A stretch of 64,000 bases of DNA from Sphingomonas sp. UNC305MFCol5.2 (GCF_000712135.1 NZ_JOOE01000001.1:1302001-1366000); one strand, 5' to 3'. Counted from the first letter of the stretch, positions 1 to 8,655 are shown. Numbers and translations are program-made. The notes: generated from the sequence alone by a model not told the origin.

Positions 1-68
1 ATTTGTCTCTTATCCTTACTACACGCATCCGCACGCGCCCCGTGCGCTCACAGGAACCCGCACCGTCC

Positions 69-866
69 ATGTCCGAAGCTGATCCCAAGCCCATGCCGCT
101 CGCGCGCGATCAACGGGCCCTCTATCCCAGCCTCAAGGGCAAGCGCGTGCTGATAACCGGCGGCGGCTCGGGCATCGGCGCGGGCATGGTCGAGGGCTTT
201 GTGCGCCAGGGCGCGCAAGTCACCTTCTTCGACATCGCCGAGCAAGATTCGGTCACGCTGGTCGAGAGCCTCGCGGGTGCCGACGTCGCCCCCGTCTTCA
301 AGCGTTGCGACCTGACCGACATCGCCGCCGTCCAGTCCATGATCGCCGCGTTGATCGACGAGCATGGCGCATTCGACATCCTCATCAACAACGCCGCCAA
401 CGACGATCGCCACACGATCGAGCAGGTCACCCCCGAATATTGGGACAACCGCATCGCGGTGAATCTCCGCCACCTCTTCTTCGTCGCCCAGTCGGTGATC
501 CCGGGCATGAAGGCCAAGGGCGGCGGCGTGATCGTCAATCTCGGCTCGATCTCATGGCATCTCGCGCTCGAGCAGCTCACGCTCTACCAGACCTGCAAGG
601 CCGGCATCGAAGGTCTCACCCGCAGCTTCGCCCGCGAGCTCGGGCCCGACAATATCCGCTCGGTCTGCATCGTCCCGGGCAACGTCAAGACGGTGCGCCA
701 GATGCAATGGTACACCCCTGAGGGCGAGGCCGAGATCGTCGCCGCGCAGTGCCTCAAGGGCCGTCTCGTTCCCGACGATATCGCCGCGATGGCGTTGTTC
801 CTTGCTTCGGACGACGCTCGGCTGGTAACGGGCCACGAATATTTCGTGGACGCAGGGTGGCGATAA
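69..866 (+). CDS. xylB: D-xylose 1-dehydrogenase (SDR family)
   Basis: NAD-dependent oxidation of D-xylose to xylonolactone, the first step of the oxidative (Weimberg/Dahms) xylose pathway in the cytoplasm. The 265-residue protein is a classical short-chain dehydrogenase: nucleotide-binding TGGGSGIG at residues 30-37, an NNAAN motif near 110, and the catalytic set Ser160, Tyr173, Lys177. From memory it resembles Caulobacter XylB along nearly its whole length (YPSLKGKR start, NDDRH, GSISWHL, WYTPEGEA and the C-terminal DAGWR). The frame is open upstream to a TTG at base 3; I chose the ATG at 69 because homologues begin shortly before YPSLKGKR. xylC follows after one base, so the two are co-transcribed. 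The promoter lies outside the window. Specificity for xylose rather than L-arabinose rests on family resemblance and context. Confidence 0.88.
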   Translation: MSEADPKPMPLARDQRALYPSLKGKRVLITGGGSGIGAGMVEGFVRQGAQVTFFDIAEQDSVTLVESLAGADVAPVFKRCDLTDIAAVQSMIAALIDEHGAFDILINNAANDDRHTIEQVTPEYWDNRIAVNLRHLFFVAQSVIPGMKAKGGGVIVNLGSISWHLALEQLTLYQTCKAGIEGLTRSFARELGPDNIRSVCIVPGNVKTVRQMQWYTPEGEAEIVAAQCLKGRLVPDDIAAMALFLASDDARLVTGHEYFVDAGWR

Positions 867-867
867 G

Positions 868-1758
868 ATGAGCAAAGTGGCGATTTCCGAGCCGGTCAGC
901 ATCTGGCAGCTCGGGGCGCCGCTCGGCGAGGGCCCGGTCTGGGTCGAGCGCGACCAGGCACTCTGGTTCGTCGACATCAAAGGCCACAAGATTCACCGCT
1001 ACGATCCGGCGAACGGCGCCACCCGCAGCTGGGACGCGCCCGGTCAGGTCGGCTTCATCCTGCCGGTGGAGAGCGGCGGCTTCGTCGCCGGCCTCCAGAC
1101 GGGCCTCAGCAAGTTCGACGAGCGGGACGGCAGCTTCACGCATATCTGCGCGCCCGAGCCGGAGACGCCGACCAATCGCCTCAACGACGCCACCGTCGAT
1201 CCGCAGGGCCGCTTGTGGTTCGGCAGCATGGACGATGGCGAGTCCGACATCACCGGCGCGATCTACCGCCTGGGCAGCGACGGCAGCTGCGTGGCGGTCA
1301 GTCCGCACGTCGCGATCACCAACGGGCCCGCGCTCTCGCCCGATGGCAAGACGCTCTACCATGTCGATACGCTCGGCGGGGTGATCTACGCCTGCGACGT
1401 CGACGATTCCGGCATGTTGGCGAACCGCCGCGAATTCGCCCGTATCCCCAATTCGGAAGGCTTCCCCGACGGCCCGACAGTCGACAGCGAAGGCTGTATA
1501 TGGGTCGGCCTCTATATGGGCTGGGGCGTCCGACGCTATTCGCCTGCCGGCGAGTTGCTCGAGACCGTCAGGTTCCCGGTCGGCGCGATCACCAAGATCG
1601 CGTTCGGCGGTCCCGATCTCAAGACCGTCTTCGCCACCACCGCCAACAAGCACATCGCTCCCGGCGATCTGGCGAAGGAACCGCATGCCGGCGACTTGTT
1701 CCGCTTCGAGGTCACTGTCCCCGGCCAGCGCGGCACGCTGATCCGCGAAGGCGTTTGA
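868..1758 (+). CDS. xylC: xylonolactonase (SMP-30/gluconolactonase family)
   Basis: Hydrolyses xylonolactone made by XylB to D-xylonate. This 296-residue six-bladed beta-propeller protein of the SMP-30/gluconolactonase/LRE family shows the expected metal-site motifs: GEGPVW near residue 18 (metal-binding Glu), a RLNDATVDPQGRLWFGSM segment near 104-121 with the conserved Asn and Asp, TNGPALSPDGKTLYHVD near 150-166, and a PDGPTVDSEG stretch near 200 with the acidic residue at the metal. No signal peptide. The ATG sits one base after the xylB stop, so translation is probably coupled. The resemblance to Caulobacter XylC (from memory) together with adjacency to xylB supports the substrate. A different sugar lactone, such as arabinonolactone, cannot be excluded. 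Confidence 0.85.
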   Translation: MSKVAISEPVSIWQLGAPLGEGPVWVERDQALWFVDIKGHKIHRYDPANGATRSWDAPGQVGFILPVESGGFVAGLQTGLSKFDERDGSFTHICAPEPETPTNRLNDATVDPQGRLWFGSMDDGESDITGAIYRLGSDGSCVAVSPHVAITNGPALSPDGKTLYHVDTLGGVIYACDVDDSGMLANRREFARIPNSEGFPDGPTVDSEGCIWVGLYMGWGVRRYSPAGELLETVRFPVGAITKIAFGGPDLKTVFATTANKHIAPGDLAKEPHAGDLFRFEVTVPGQRGTLIREGV

Positions 1759-1764
1759 CACCGC

Positions 1765-1797
1765 TTATTGCGCAAGATTCGCAATAAAACTGCGAAT
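1765..1797. terminator. overlapping hairpins between convergent genes
   Basis: Two perfect inverted repeats share one arm. TTATTGCG (1765-1772) pairs with CGCAATAA (1780-1787), and ATTCGCA (1777-1783) pairs with TGCGAAT (1791-1797). They occupy most of the 59-base gap between the convergent ends of xylC and the MarR gene, which suggests a bidirectional terminator. Neither is followed by a clear T-run, so this is tentative. Confidence 0.4.
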
Positions 1798-1817
1798 GAT
1801 TTGCGATAACGCGATGT

Positions 1818-2327
1818 TCAGGTCGCGGTCCGGTCCGGTTCCATCGTCGATTCCAGCTTCTTGAGCAGGGTGGAAAGCACCCATTGCTCCTTGTCGGCAA
1901 GCCCCGCCAGCAGCTGTGCCTGGAGCGCCATCTCCTCGCGAAATGCCTGCTCGACCAGCCCCTTGCCTTTCGCCGAAAGTTCCACAAAAACGCTTCTTTT
2001 ATCGTCACTTGCGGCGGGACGATGAATCAGACGCGCCGCCTCGAGCTTGTTGAGCCGCGAGGTCAGGCCGCCGGAGGAAATCGCAAGCGCGCGATACAGC
2101 TCGGTCGGCCGGAGCCGATGCGGCGGCGGCGCGGCACGCAGCGCCGCCAGCACGTCATACCCGCCGCCGTCGATGCCGTGCTTCGCGAGCAACGGCTCGA
2201 CCGCGAGCCGCGCCCGCCGGGTCACGCGGCGCGCCCGCCCGAGCACCGAGAGCCCGCGCGTGTCGACATCGGGCATAGCCGCCGACCACAAGGTGATCAG
2301 TTCTTCGACGGTATCCGTTTTGATCAT
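1818..2327 (-). CDS. MarR-family transcriptional regulator
   Basis: A 169-residue winged-helix regulator of the MarR family. The DNA-binding segment is visible at about residues 70-120: RPTELYRALAISSGGLTSRLNKLE for helix-turn-helix, then the beta-wing RPAASDDKRSVFVELSAKG with the family's Asp-x-Arg signature (DDKRS). The N-terminal 40 residues and a long C-terminal helix would form the dimer interface. The gene converges on xylC and its upstream side carries an array of repeats and an inverted repeat (see 2358-2434), consistent with autoregulation. No enzyme or pump gene is divergent from it, so its ligand and targets cannot be read from context; a role in xylose catabolism is possible but unsupported. 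Confidence 0.85.
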   Translation of the reverse strand: MIKTDTVEELITLWSAAMPDVDTRGLSVLGRARRVTRRARLAVEPLLAKHGIDGGGYDVLAALRAAPPPHRLRPTELYRALAISSGGLTSRLNKLEAARLIHRPAASDDKRSVFVELSAKGKGLVEQAFREEMALQAQLLAGLADKEQWVLSTLLKKLESTMEPDRTAT

Positions 2328-2357
2328 GTTATCTCGCCGTCAAGACACTTGTCTCGA

Positions 2358-2434
2358 TACCGAGAAATTCGGCACCAAGATACATACCTCGAAGATAAGA
2401 TATTTACCTTGAAGTCAAGAAGCTTATCTTCAAG
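2358..2434. promoter_or_regulatory. operator-like repeat array upstream of the MarR gene
   Basis: The 107 bases upstream of the MarR start hold a long imperfect inverted repeat, CTCGAAGATAAG (2388-2399) against CTTATCTTCAAG (2423-2434), 11 of 12 pairs. The box TACCTCGAAGATAAG (2385-2399) recurs 20 bases on as TACCTTGAAGTCAAG (2405-2419), and a looser copy starts at 2358. A spacing of two helical turns and dyad symmetry fit cooperative binding by a MarR dimer. The remaining 2435-2740 holds nothing I can assign. Confidence 0.5.
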
Positions 2435-2740
2435 TCGAGCCGGCTTCGCGCGGCTCAGGCGGAAGGCGCTGGGAAGCGCGCGCGCTATGTTTGACTATAA
2501 GGCGTTTCTTTCCAGCTATTTGCAAGCCTTTTATGCACGAAAAACGTCACGCGCTCAGCATCGTAAATCTGCCTTCGGCCGCGTTGACCGACATGCTTGT
2601 CACGGTCAGGATGCCCAGGCCGGCGGCAAGCGCGGCATCCATGCGGCGGTCGACCGGACTTCCGGGCGCACCGCGTGCTGCTTCACGCAAATTGGCACCT
2701 GGATGCTTGCGTCCGGGGCGCTTTCGCATAGGCAAGGCGC

Positions 2741-2998
2741 ATGGACTTCGACGATCAGCTCCGCCGCTATTTCGGCACCGCCGACCCTGCCACGCTCAAC
2801 CCTGACGCACTTGCCGAAGGCACCGAGCGCATCCGCGTCGATCTCGGCCTCGAGCGCGATCGCAACCGCCGCTTCGCGCTCTGGGCGCTGCTCCACATCC
2901 TCGGCAGCGCGCCCGATCTCGACGTGGCGTTCAAGGACGAGGCCGATCGCGAAGCGGCGCGCAACTTCATGGATTTGATGGCCGGCGATGGGGGCTGA
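2741..2998 (+). CDS. small conserved-looking hypothetical protein
   Basis: An 85-residue acidic protein without signal peptide or membrane segment. It starts MDFDDQLRRYFG, contains a central helical segment with several Arg residues (TERIRVDLGLERDRNRRFALWALLHILG) and ends in an acidic helix. The composition and third-position GC match real genes here, and the pattern recalls small uncharacterised proteins annotated in sphingomonads, but I do not recognise a named family. A short purine stretch (AAGG) lies ahead of the ATG. It stands alone between a 413-base gap and a REP-like repeat. Function unknown. Confidence 0.6.
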   Translation: MDFDDQLRRYFGTADPATLNPDALAEGTERIRVDLGLERDRNRRFALWALLHILGSAPDLDVAFKDEADREAARNFMDLMAGDGG

Positions 2999-3048
2999 TC
3001 AGCACGGGCCCAGGTAGAGAACTTATACAAGCTGTTGATAAATTTCAG

Positions 3049-3127
3049 TCATCCCGGCCTTGAGCCGGGATCCCGCTTGTTCTGCCCAGCCTGAAGGCAG
3101 CGGCACCCCGGCTCAAGGCCGGGGTAA
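3049..3127. repeat. REP-like inverted repeat
   Basis: ATCCCGGCCTTGAGCCGGGAT (3051-3071) is itself a near-palindrome, and its partner CCCCGGCTCAAGGCCGGGG (3106-3124) faces it 34 bases later, so the unit can fold into a long cruciform or hairpin. I recall similar 'ATCCCGGCCTTGAGCCGGGATC' units as dispersed intergenic repeats in sphingomonads and Caulobacter. It lies between the small ORF and the GNAT gene, where it may also stop transcription from both sides. Confidence 0.65.
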
Positions 3128-3175
3128 CGAAGAAGATATGAGTCCTCAACCTGGCGCTTGGCGTCGGGATGCGCC

Positions 3176-3850
3176 TCAATCGGGCTCGAGCACCGTCACG
3201 TTCATGTCGCATCGCAGGCGAAATCCCAGGCTCTCGTACAATGCGATCGCGCCGCGGTTATCGGCATAGGCGTGGAGGAACGGCGTCTCGCCCCGCGCGA
3301 GGATGCGCTCCGCGACCACTCGCATCAGCCCGCCGGCATAGCCCCGGCCGCGCCAGCCGGGGTGCGTGCAGACCCCGCTGACTTCGGTGAACCCGTCGGG
3401 CTTCATCCGCTCGCCCGCCATCGCCACCAGCCGCCCCTCGTGCCGGATGCCGATAAAGTCGCCCAGCCGGTGGGTTTGCGCGAAGAAGGGCCCGGGCTCG
3501 GTCAACGTCGCCAGCGCGAGCATCTCGGCCGCGTCGGCATCGCCGAGCTCGAGGAAATCCATGTCGGCAGCGCCGGACAGCGTTTCCGCCGCCATCTGCA
3601 CGCCCATCCGATGCTTGCCGACCCGCGTTCCCGGAACCGGCGGCAGCGGATCCTTCTGCAGCACGATCGCCGGACCGGTCGCGCCGATCAGCGCCCCGAG
3701 CGCAGCCAGCGAGGGCGGCGCGTGGTCTCCGGTTGCGGCGAAGATCGCATAGTCGCCATCATAACGGAGCGCGCGTCCCTCACCCTGTGCCAGCGCCTGC
3801 TGTCGGGTTCGCAATGCGGTCCATGCCGGCCGGTCGAGCGGATGCGTCAT
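3176..3850 (-). CDS. GNAT-family N-acetyltransferase
   Basis: A 224-residue protein whose C-terminal half is a GNAT acetyltransferase domain. It has the strand EVSGVCTHPGWRGRGYAGGLMRVVAERI with the acetyl-CoA pyrophosphate loop RGRGYAG near residues 165-171, followed by PFLHAYADNRGAIALYESLGFR, the usual C-terminal signature. The N-terminal half (from MTHPLDRPAW) is a divergent domain typical of two-domain FR47-like members. The frame continues upstream to 3982 but the ATG at 3850 gives a normal start. It stands alone, reading left towards the repeat. Substrate unknown; homologues modify amines or N-termini. Confidence 0.85.
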   Translation of the reverse strand: MTHPLDRPAWTALRTRQQALAQGEGRALRYDGDYAIFAATGDHAPPSLAALGALIGATGPAIVLQKDPLPPVPGTRVGKHRMGVQMAAETLSGAADMDFLELGDADAAEMLALATLTEPGPFFAQTHRLGDFIGIRHEGRLVAMAGERMKPDGFTEVSGVCTHPGWRGRGYAGGLMRVVAERILARGETPFLHAYADNRGAIALYESLGFRLRCDMNVTVLEPD

Positions 3851-4067
3851 GGCATCCTGTCTAGCCGTTTCCGGCGCACGGGCACATTCCGGATCCTGCT
3901 TCCAATGTAGGATTTCGCGTGCAAGGCTCGTCGCCGCTCTTTGAATCCGTCGAGAAGAATCCGACTGCCGCCGACGCAACAATCTTGCGCCGCCCGGAAA
4001 CGAAATTTCACGATTCGCGAGAAAAGTGCGAAGTTAAGCGCTCCAAATCCAACAAAGCACCCGCGAC

Positions 4068-5843
4068 TCAGTGGTTGTGCCGCGGCACCTTCTCGCTGGT
4101 CCGACGATATTTGAGCGCGAAGTCCAGCACCCCGCCCTCGCCCAATTGCCCTACCTTTTCGCGGTACAATTCCTCCCATGGCGTGTTGCTCTCGGGGATC
4201 GGCGGAGCCGGCTCGGTTTTCCGGCGCGCAATCTCCTCCGGCTCGACCAGCGCGTCGGCGGTGCCCGCATTGAGATCGACGCGGATGATGTCCCCGGTCC
4301 GCAGCCACGAGAGCCCGCCCCCCGCGGCGCTCTCGGGTGATGCATTGAGGATCGACGGGCTGTCCGACGTCCCCGATTGCCGCCCGTCGCCGAGCGTCGG
4401 CAGGCTCATGATGCCCTGCTGGATGATATGATCGGGCGGCTGCATGTTGACCACTTCGGCCGACCCCGGCCAGCCGAGCACGCCCGCGCCGCGGATCACC
4501 AGGATGCAATTCGCGTCGATGTTCAGCGCGGGATCGTTGATCCGGTGGTGATAGTCATCCGATCCGTCGAACACGATCGCCCGCCCCTCGAACACGCCTT
4601 CCGCGCCCGGCCGCGAGAGATAGCGCGCCCGGAAATCGTCCGAGATCACGCTGGTCTTCATGATCGCCATGTCGAACAGATTGCCGGTGAGCACGAGGAA
4701 GCCGGCCTTTTCCATCAACGGCGCATTCCAGGGCAGGATCACGTCGCGATCCTTCGTAGGCGCGCCCGCGACATTCTCGGCCAGCGTCCTGCCGGTGCAG
4801 GTCATGACGTCGCCGTCGAGTGCGCCGGCGGCCAGCATCTCGGATATCACCGCGGGGATCCCCCCGGCGCGGTGGAAGCGCTCGGAGAGATATTTGCCCG
4901 CCGGTTGCATGTTGACGATCAATGGCAGGTCATAGCCGGAGCGCCAGTCGTCCGGCGTGATCTCGATCCCCGCGTGCCGCGCCATCGCGACGAGGTGCGG
5001 CTGGGCGTTGGTCGATCCGCCGATCGCGGTCAGCAGCTTGATCGCATTGAGGAAGCTCGCTTTGCTCAGGATCTTCGAAGGACGCAGATCCTCATAGGCC
5101 ATCTCGACGATGCGCCGCCCTGTCTCGTACGCAATCTGCCCGCGCTCGCGATAGGGCGCCGGGATCATCGCGCAGCCGGGCAGGCTCATCCCCAGCCCCT
5201 CGGCGATCGAGTTCATCGTCGATGCGGTGCCCATCGTGTTGCAATGGCCCGAGGACGGCGCGCTCTCCATCGCGCGCTGGAGGAATTCCTCCTCGTCGAT
5301 CTCGCCCGCCGCCATCTTGCGCCGGCTGCGCCAGATCACCGTTCCCGATCCGACCAGCTCGCCTTCGTGCCACCCGTCGAGCATCGGCCCGCCCGACAGC
5401 ACGATCGCCGGAATGTCGACCGTCGAGGCCGCCATCAGCGAGCTCGGCGTGGTCTTGTCGCAACCGGTGGTGAGGATCACGGCGTCGATCGGATAGCCGT
5501 TGAGGATCTCGACCAGCCCCAGATAAGCGAGGTTGCGATCCAGCGCCGCGGTCGGCCGCCGACAATTCTCGAAGATCGGATGGAGCGGGAATTCCATCGG
5601 CACGCCGCCCGCCGCCAGAATGCCTTCGCGCGCGCGCTTCACCGTCTCCAGATGGATGCGGTTGCACGGCGCGATGTCGCTGCCCGATTGCGCGATGCCG
5701 ATGATCGGCTTGCCCGACCGCAGCTCGTCCGGGGTGATGCCATAGTTCATGAAGCGCTCGAGATAGAGCGCCGCCATGTCGCTGCGGCCAGGCGCGGCGA
5801 ACCATTCGCGCGAGCGGAACGGGCGGGCAGGCGTACGGGTCAT
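4068..5843 (-). CDS. xylD: D-xylonate dehydratase (IlvD/Edd family)
   Basis: Dehydrates D-xylonate to 2-keto-3-deoxy-D-xylonate using a [2Fe-2S] cluster and Mg2+. The 591-residue protein has the three cluster cysteines of the IlvD/Edd family in place: Cys60 (PCNR), Cys128 (GCDK, followed by Lys130) and Cys201 (GHCNTMG). The C-terminal LPTLGDGRQSGTSDSPSILNASPE block carries the catalytic serine region, and the protein ends in PRHNH like Caulobacter XylD (from memory), which it resembles throughout. It is the last gene of a leftward unit, 75 bases after the transporter. The start at 5843 (MTRTPARPFRSREW) fits the family's N terminus better than the longer frame. It completes the xylose-to-KDX route with xylB and xylC. 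Confidence 0.9.
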   Translation of the reverse strand: MTRTPARPFRSREWFAAPGRSDMAALYLERFMNYGITPDELRSGKPIIGIAQSGSDIAPCNRIHLETVKRAREGILAAGGVPMEFPLHPIFENCRRPTAALDRNLAYLGLVEILNGYPIDAVILTTGCDKTTPSSLMAASTVDIPAIVLSGGPMLDGWHEGELVGSGTVIWRSRRKMAAGEIDEEEFLQRAMESAPSSGHCNTMGTASTMNSIAEGLGMSLPGCAMIPAPYRERGQIAYETGRRIVEMAYEDLRPSKILSKASFLNAIKLLTAIGGSTNAQPHLVAMARHAGIEITPDDWRSGYDLPLIVNMQPAGKYLSERFHRAGGIPAVISEMLAAGALDGDVMTCTGRTLAENVAGAPTKDRDVILPWNAPLMEKAGFLVLTGNLFDMAIMKTSVISDDFRARYLSRPGAEGVFEGRAIVFDGSDDYHHRINDPALNIDANCILVIRGAGVLGWPGSAEVVNMQPPDHIIQQGIMSLPTLGDGRQSGTSDSPSILNASPESAAGGGLSWLRTGDIIRVDLNAGTADALVEPEEIARRKTEPAPPIPESNTPWEELYREKVGQLGEGGVLDFALKYRRTSEKVPRHNH

Positions 5844-5918
5844 ATCGTCCTCTTGTCGTGCAGAGGGGCGCGAGCCTCGCGGCCCACGCCCCCCCAATTT
5901 GTTGGCGCGGGAAGGCGA

Positions 5919-7334
5919 TCAGCCTTCCATCGCCTCCAGTTCCTTGCCCTTGGTCTCCTGAATGAAACGCTGGACGAGGAAGAAGCTGATCACTGCGCAG
6001 ATTCCGTAGAACGAATAGCTGGCCGCGAGGCCAATGCCAGCCAGCATGATCGGGAACGCCTGCGCGATAAGATAATTGGCGAACCACTGCGCGAAACCGC
6101 ACACTGCCAACGCAGAACCGCGGATCTGGTTCGGGAACATCTCGCCGAGCATCACCCACATCACCGGGCCCCAGCTGACGTTGAAGAAGATCACATAGAG
6201 GTTGGCGGCGATCACCGCGACCGTGCCGACCTGCGCCGACATGACCAGCTTGCCGTCGACCAGCGCGCCTTCGCGAAAGGCGAAGACCATCACGAACAGC
6301 GTGATCGCCATGCCTGCCGAGCCGATCAGCAGCAGCGGCTTGCGCCCGATCCTGTCGATCACTGCGATCGTGACGAAGCAGGCCGCTATCGAGACGAAGC
6401 CCGAGACGATGTTGATCAGCAGCGAATCATTCTCGCTGAAGCCTGCAGCCTGCCACAGCGTCGAGCCGTAATAGAAGATCACGTTGATGCCGACGAGCTG
6501 CTGGAACACTGCGAGCAGCAGGCCCGCCCAGACGATCGCGCGGATGCCGAGGAAGCCGCGGCCACCTGCCGGCGTCAGAACGTCCTTGAGCTGCGGACGA
6601 TGGTCGGTGGAGAAGCTCGCCTGAATCTCGGCGAGCTTGAGCGCCCCCTCCGTCGTGCCGAACAGCGAAGTCAGGACGGCGAGCGCTTCGGGATTGCGGC
6701 CCTTGGAGACGAGATAGCGCGGGCTCTCCGGGATGAAGAACAAGGCGATCAGAAACACTGCGGCCGGCAGCGCCTGCATCAGGTACATCCAGCGCCAAGC
6801 CTCGATCCCGCCCCAGAAGAGGTTGGTCGACGCGCCCGCCGCAGCGGCGAGGTAGTAGTTGACCACGAAGGCGGCGGTGAGGCCGGAGATGATCATGATC
6901 TGCTGCACCGTCGTCATCCGGCCGCGGATGTTCGCGGGGGCGACTTCGGAGATATAGGCGGGCGACAGCACCGAAGCGGCGCCGACCGCCATGCCGCCCA
7001 GGATTCGAGCGATGACGAAGATGTTGTGGTCGTGCGACAGGCCCTGGATCAGTGCGCCGACGAGGAAGAGAAGCGCGGCGAGCCGCATCACATTGCGGCG
7101 GCCCATCCGGTCCGCGAGGGTGCCGGCGAAGAACGCGCCGATGAAACAGCCGATCAGCAGCGATCCGACGGTGAAGCCAAGCCCGGCATCGTCGAGCGCG
7201 AACGCCGCCTTGAGGCCTGGCTGGGTGCCGTTCACGGCGCCGCTATCATATCCGAAAAGTAATCCGCCGATCGTCGCGACTGCGACGATGGCGCTGATCA
7301 GGCCGATATTGGCCCTCTCCGCGGTCTGGTTCAT
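5919..7334 (-). CDS. xylE: sugar-porter MFS transporter (xylose:H+ symporter-like)
   Basis: Inner-membrane proton-coupled sugar importer of the sugar-porter (SP) branch of the major facilitator superfamily, 471 residues with twelve predicted membrane helices. Signature motifs are present: GGLLFGYDSGAVNG in helix 1, the loop DRMGRRN after helix 2, PESPRYLVSKGR after helix 6, GRKPLLL in the second half and an ETKGKELE tail. The ATG at 7334 has a purine-rich AGGAGAGGAAG upstream. It lies between the LacI-type regulator and xylD, all reading left, so xylose is the likely substrate. A variant of the XylR-like palindrome lies 45-58 bases upstream. Specificity is inferred from context. Confidence 0.85.
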   Translation of the reverse strand: MNQTAERANIGLISAIVAVATIGGLLFGYDSGAVNGTQPGLKAAFALDDAGLGFTVGSLLIGCFIGAFFAGTLADRMGRRNVMRLAALLFLVGALIQGLSHDHNIFVIARILGGMAVGAASVLSPAYISEVAPANIRGRMTTVQQIMIISGLTAAFVVNYYLAAAAGASTNLFWGGIEAWRWMYLMQALPAAVFLIALFFIPESPRYLVSKGRNPEALAVLTSLFGTTEGALKLAEIQASFSTDHRPQLKDVLTPAGGRGFLGIRAIVWAGLLLAVFQQLVGINVIFYYGSTLWQAAGFSENDSLLINIVSGFVSIAACFVTIAVIDRIGRKPLLLIGSAGMAITLFVMVFAFREGALVDGKLVMSAQVGTVAVIAANLYVIFFNVSWGPVMWVMLGEMFPNQIRGSALAVCGFAQWFANYLIAQAFPIMLAGIGLAASYSFYGICAVISFFLVQRFIQETKGKELEAMEG

Positions 7335-7378
7335 CCCCACTTCCTCTCCTGGTCACCCGTGCGCGACCCGGCACGGCG

Positions 7379-7392
7379 TGTTAGCGGTAACG
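7379..7392. promoter_or_regulatory. variant XylR-like operator before transporter
   Basis: TGTTAGCGGTAACG contains the dyad GTTAgcggTAAC and matches the consensus TGGTAGCGCTACCA at 10 of 14 bases. It lies in the 90-base gap between the regulator stop and the transporter start, where an internal regulated promoter would be expected. Confidence 0.45.
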
Positions 7393-7424
7393 GTGGCCCG
7401 GACGCTCAGGAATTGCAAGCGCCT

Positions 7425-8555
7425 CTAGCGCAGGCCTGGATTGGATGTAGTGGCGCCGCCACGGCGGCCGGAAACGCTGGCGCGGCCCGAAGGCGTGGTT
7501 TGCGCGCCCTTGGGCGGCGCGGAGGACTCCCGCACGATCAGCTCGTGATCGAGCACCTGCTCCTCCAGCCTGTCGGTTTCGGCCGAGCGATGCGCGCGGA
7601 TCCGGGCGAGCAGCAAAGTTAGCGCTTCCTCGGCCATGGTGGAGATCGGCTGACGCACGGTGGTGAGTTCGGGCCAGACGGTGGTGGCGAGCGAGGTATC
7701 GTCGAACCCGACGACGCTCAGATCCTGCGGCACGTGCAGCCCACGGCGATGCGCCACGCCCACCGCGGCCGCGGCCATGTCGTCGTTGCTCGCGAAGATC
7801 GCGGTTGGCGGCTCGGGCCGGTCGAGCAGGCGCTCGGCCGCGACGATCCCCGAGCGGAACGTGAAATAGCCCTGCTCCACCGCCGCCGACTTGATGTCGA
7901 TCCCCGCTTCCTCGAGCGCGGCGGCAAAGCCTCGATAGCGCTCGGCGCTGGAGGTCTGGTTGGGGTTGCCGCGGATGAAGCCGATCTTCCGGTGCCCGAG
8001 ATCGAGCAGATGCCGGGTCATCGCCGCGGCGCCTTCGAAATCGTCGATGCGGACGTTTAGGCTGCGCGCCGGCGGCAGGCCCATCGCGACCGACACCCAC
8101 GGAATGCCGGCAGCCTCCAGCTCGGCGCGCACCGGCGCGGCCTCGGAGAGCGGCGGTGGCAGGATCACCCCCTCGACGCTGGTCGAAGCGAAGCTGCGGG
8201 TTGCTTCCGCCTGCTCGTCCGGCCTCTCGCTCTCGCACGCCTCAAGGACCAGGTGGCAGCCGGCGCGGCGCGCTGCGGCGAGCGCGCCGATGAGGAATTG
8301 CGACAGATAAGCGGCGGACGGATTCGAATAGAGCAGCCCGATCTGCGTCGCGTCGCCCGCGGCGAGGCTGCGCGCGGCACTGTTCGGCGAATAATTGAGC
8401 TGCGCGATCGCCGCGAGCACCGCGGCGCGCGTCGTCTCGCGCACATTGGTGCCCCCGTTGACCACGCGCGACACCGTCATCGCGGACACGCCGGCGGCGC
8501 GTGCGACGTCCTGCACCGTGACTGACCCGCGGCTTCTTCGGCTAGGTTTGCTCAT
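7425..8555 (-). CDS. xylR: LacI-family repressor, XylR-like
   Basis: A 376-residue LacI/GalR-type regulator. It has an N-terminal helix-turn-helix and hinge (VTVQDVARAAGVSAMTVSRVVNGG at about residues 13-36, then NYSPNSAARSLA), then a periplasmic-binding-protein-like sugar domain with the usual HLLDLGHRKIGFIRGN, RYRGFAAAL, AIFASNDDMAAAA and GFDDTSLA motifs. The start at 8555 (MSKPSRRSRG) is preferred to the longer frame. It heads the leftward unit with the transporter and xylD, and faces the GH3 gene across a near-perfect palindrome, so it is the best candidate to bind the TGGTAGCGCTACCA sites across region 1 and to control itself. The inducer, xylose or a xylo-oligosaccharide, is inferred. 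Confidence 0.85.
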   Translation of the reverse strand: MSKPSRRSRGSVTVQDVARAAGVSAMTVSRVVNGGTNVRETTRAAVLAAIAQLNYSPNSAARSLAAGDATQIGLLYSNPSAAYLSQFLIGALAAARRAGCHLVLEACESERPDEQAEATRSFASTSVEGVILPPPLSEAAPVRAELEAAGIPWVSVAMGLPPARSLNVRIDDFEGAAAMTRHLLDLGHRKIGFIRGNPNQTSSAERYRGFAAALEEAGIDIKSAAVEQGYFTFRSGIVAAERLLDRPEPPTAIFASNDDMAAAAVGVAHRRGLHVPQDLSVVGFDDTSLATTVWPELTTVRQPISTMAEEALTLLLARIRAHRSAETDRLEEQVLDHELIVRESSAPPKGAQTTPSGRASVSGRRGGATTSNPGLR

Positions 8556-8655
8556 CCCCGTCCTTTGTGCCGAGGCATAAGGTGCGGTTTCGCGGAATGC
8601 AATCGGCATGGAACCGGTTGCGCCGCGGTTGACCCCGCCTGGACTCGGAGATAGC

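Noticed and set aside
4377..7262. 961-residue open frame on the plus strand opposite xylD and the transporter
   Set aside because: Arg/His/Asp-rich translation without domain signals; it mirrors the real genes on the other strand and arises from high GC.
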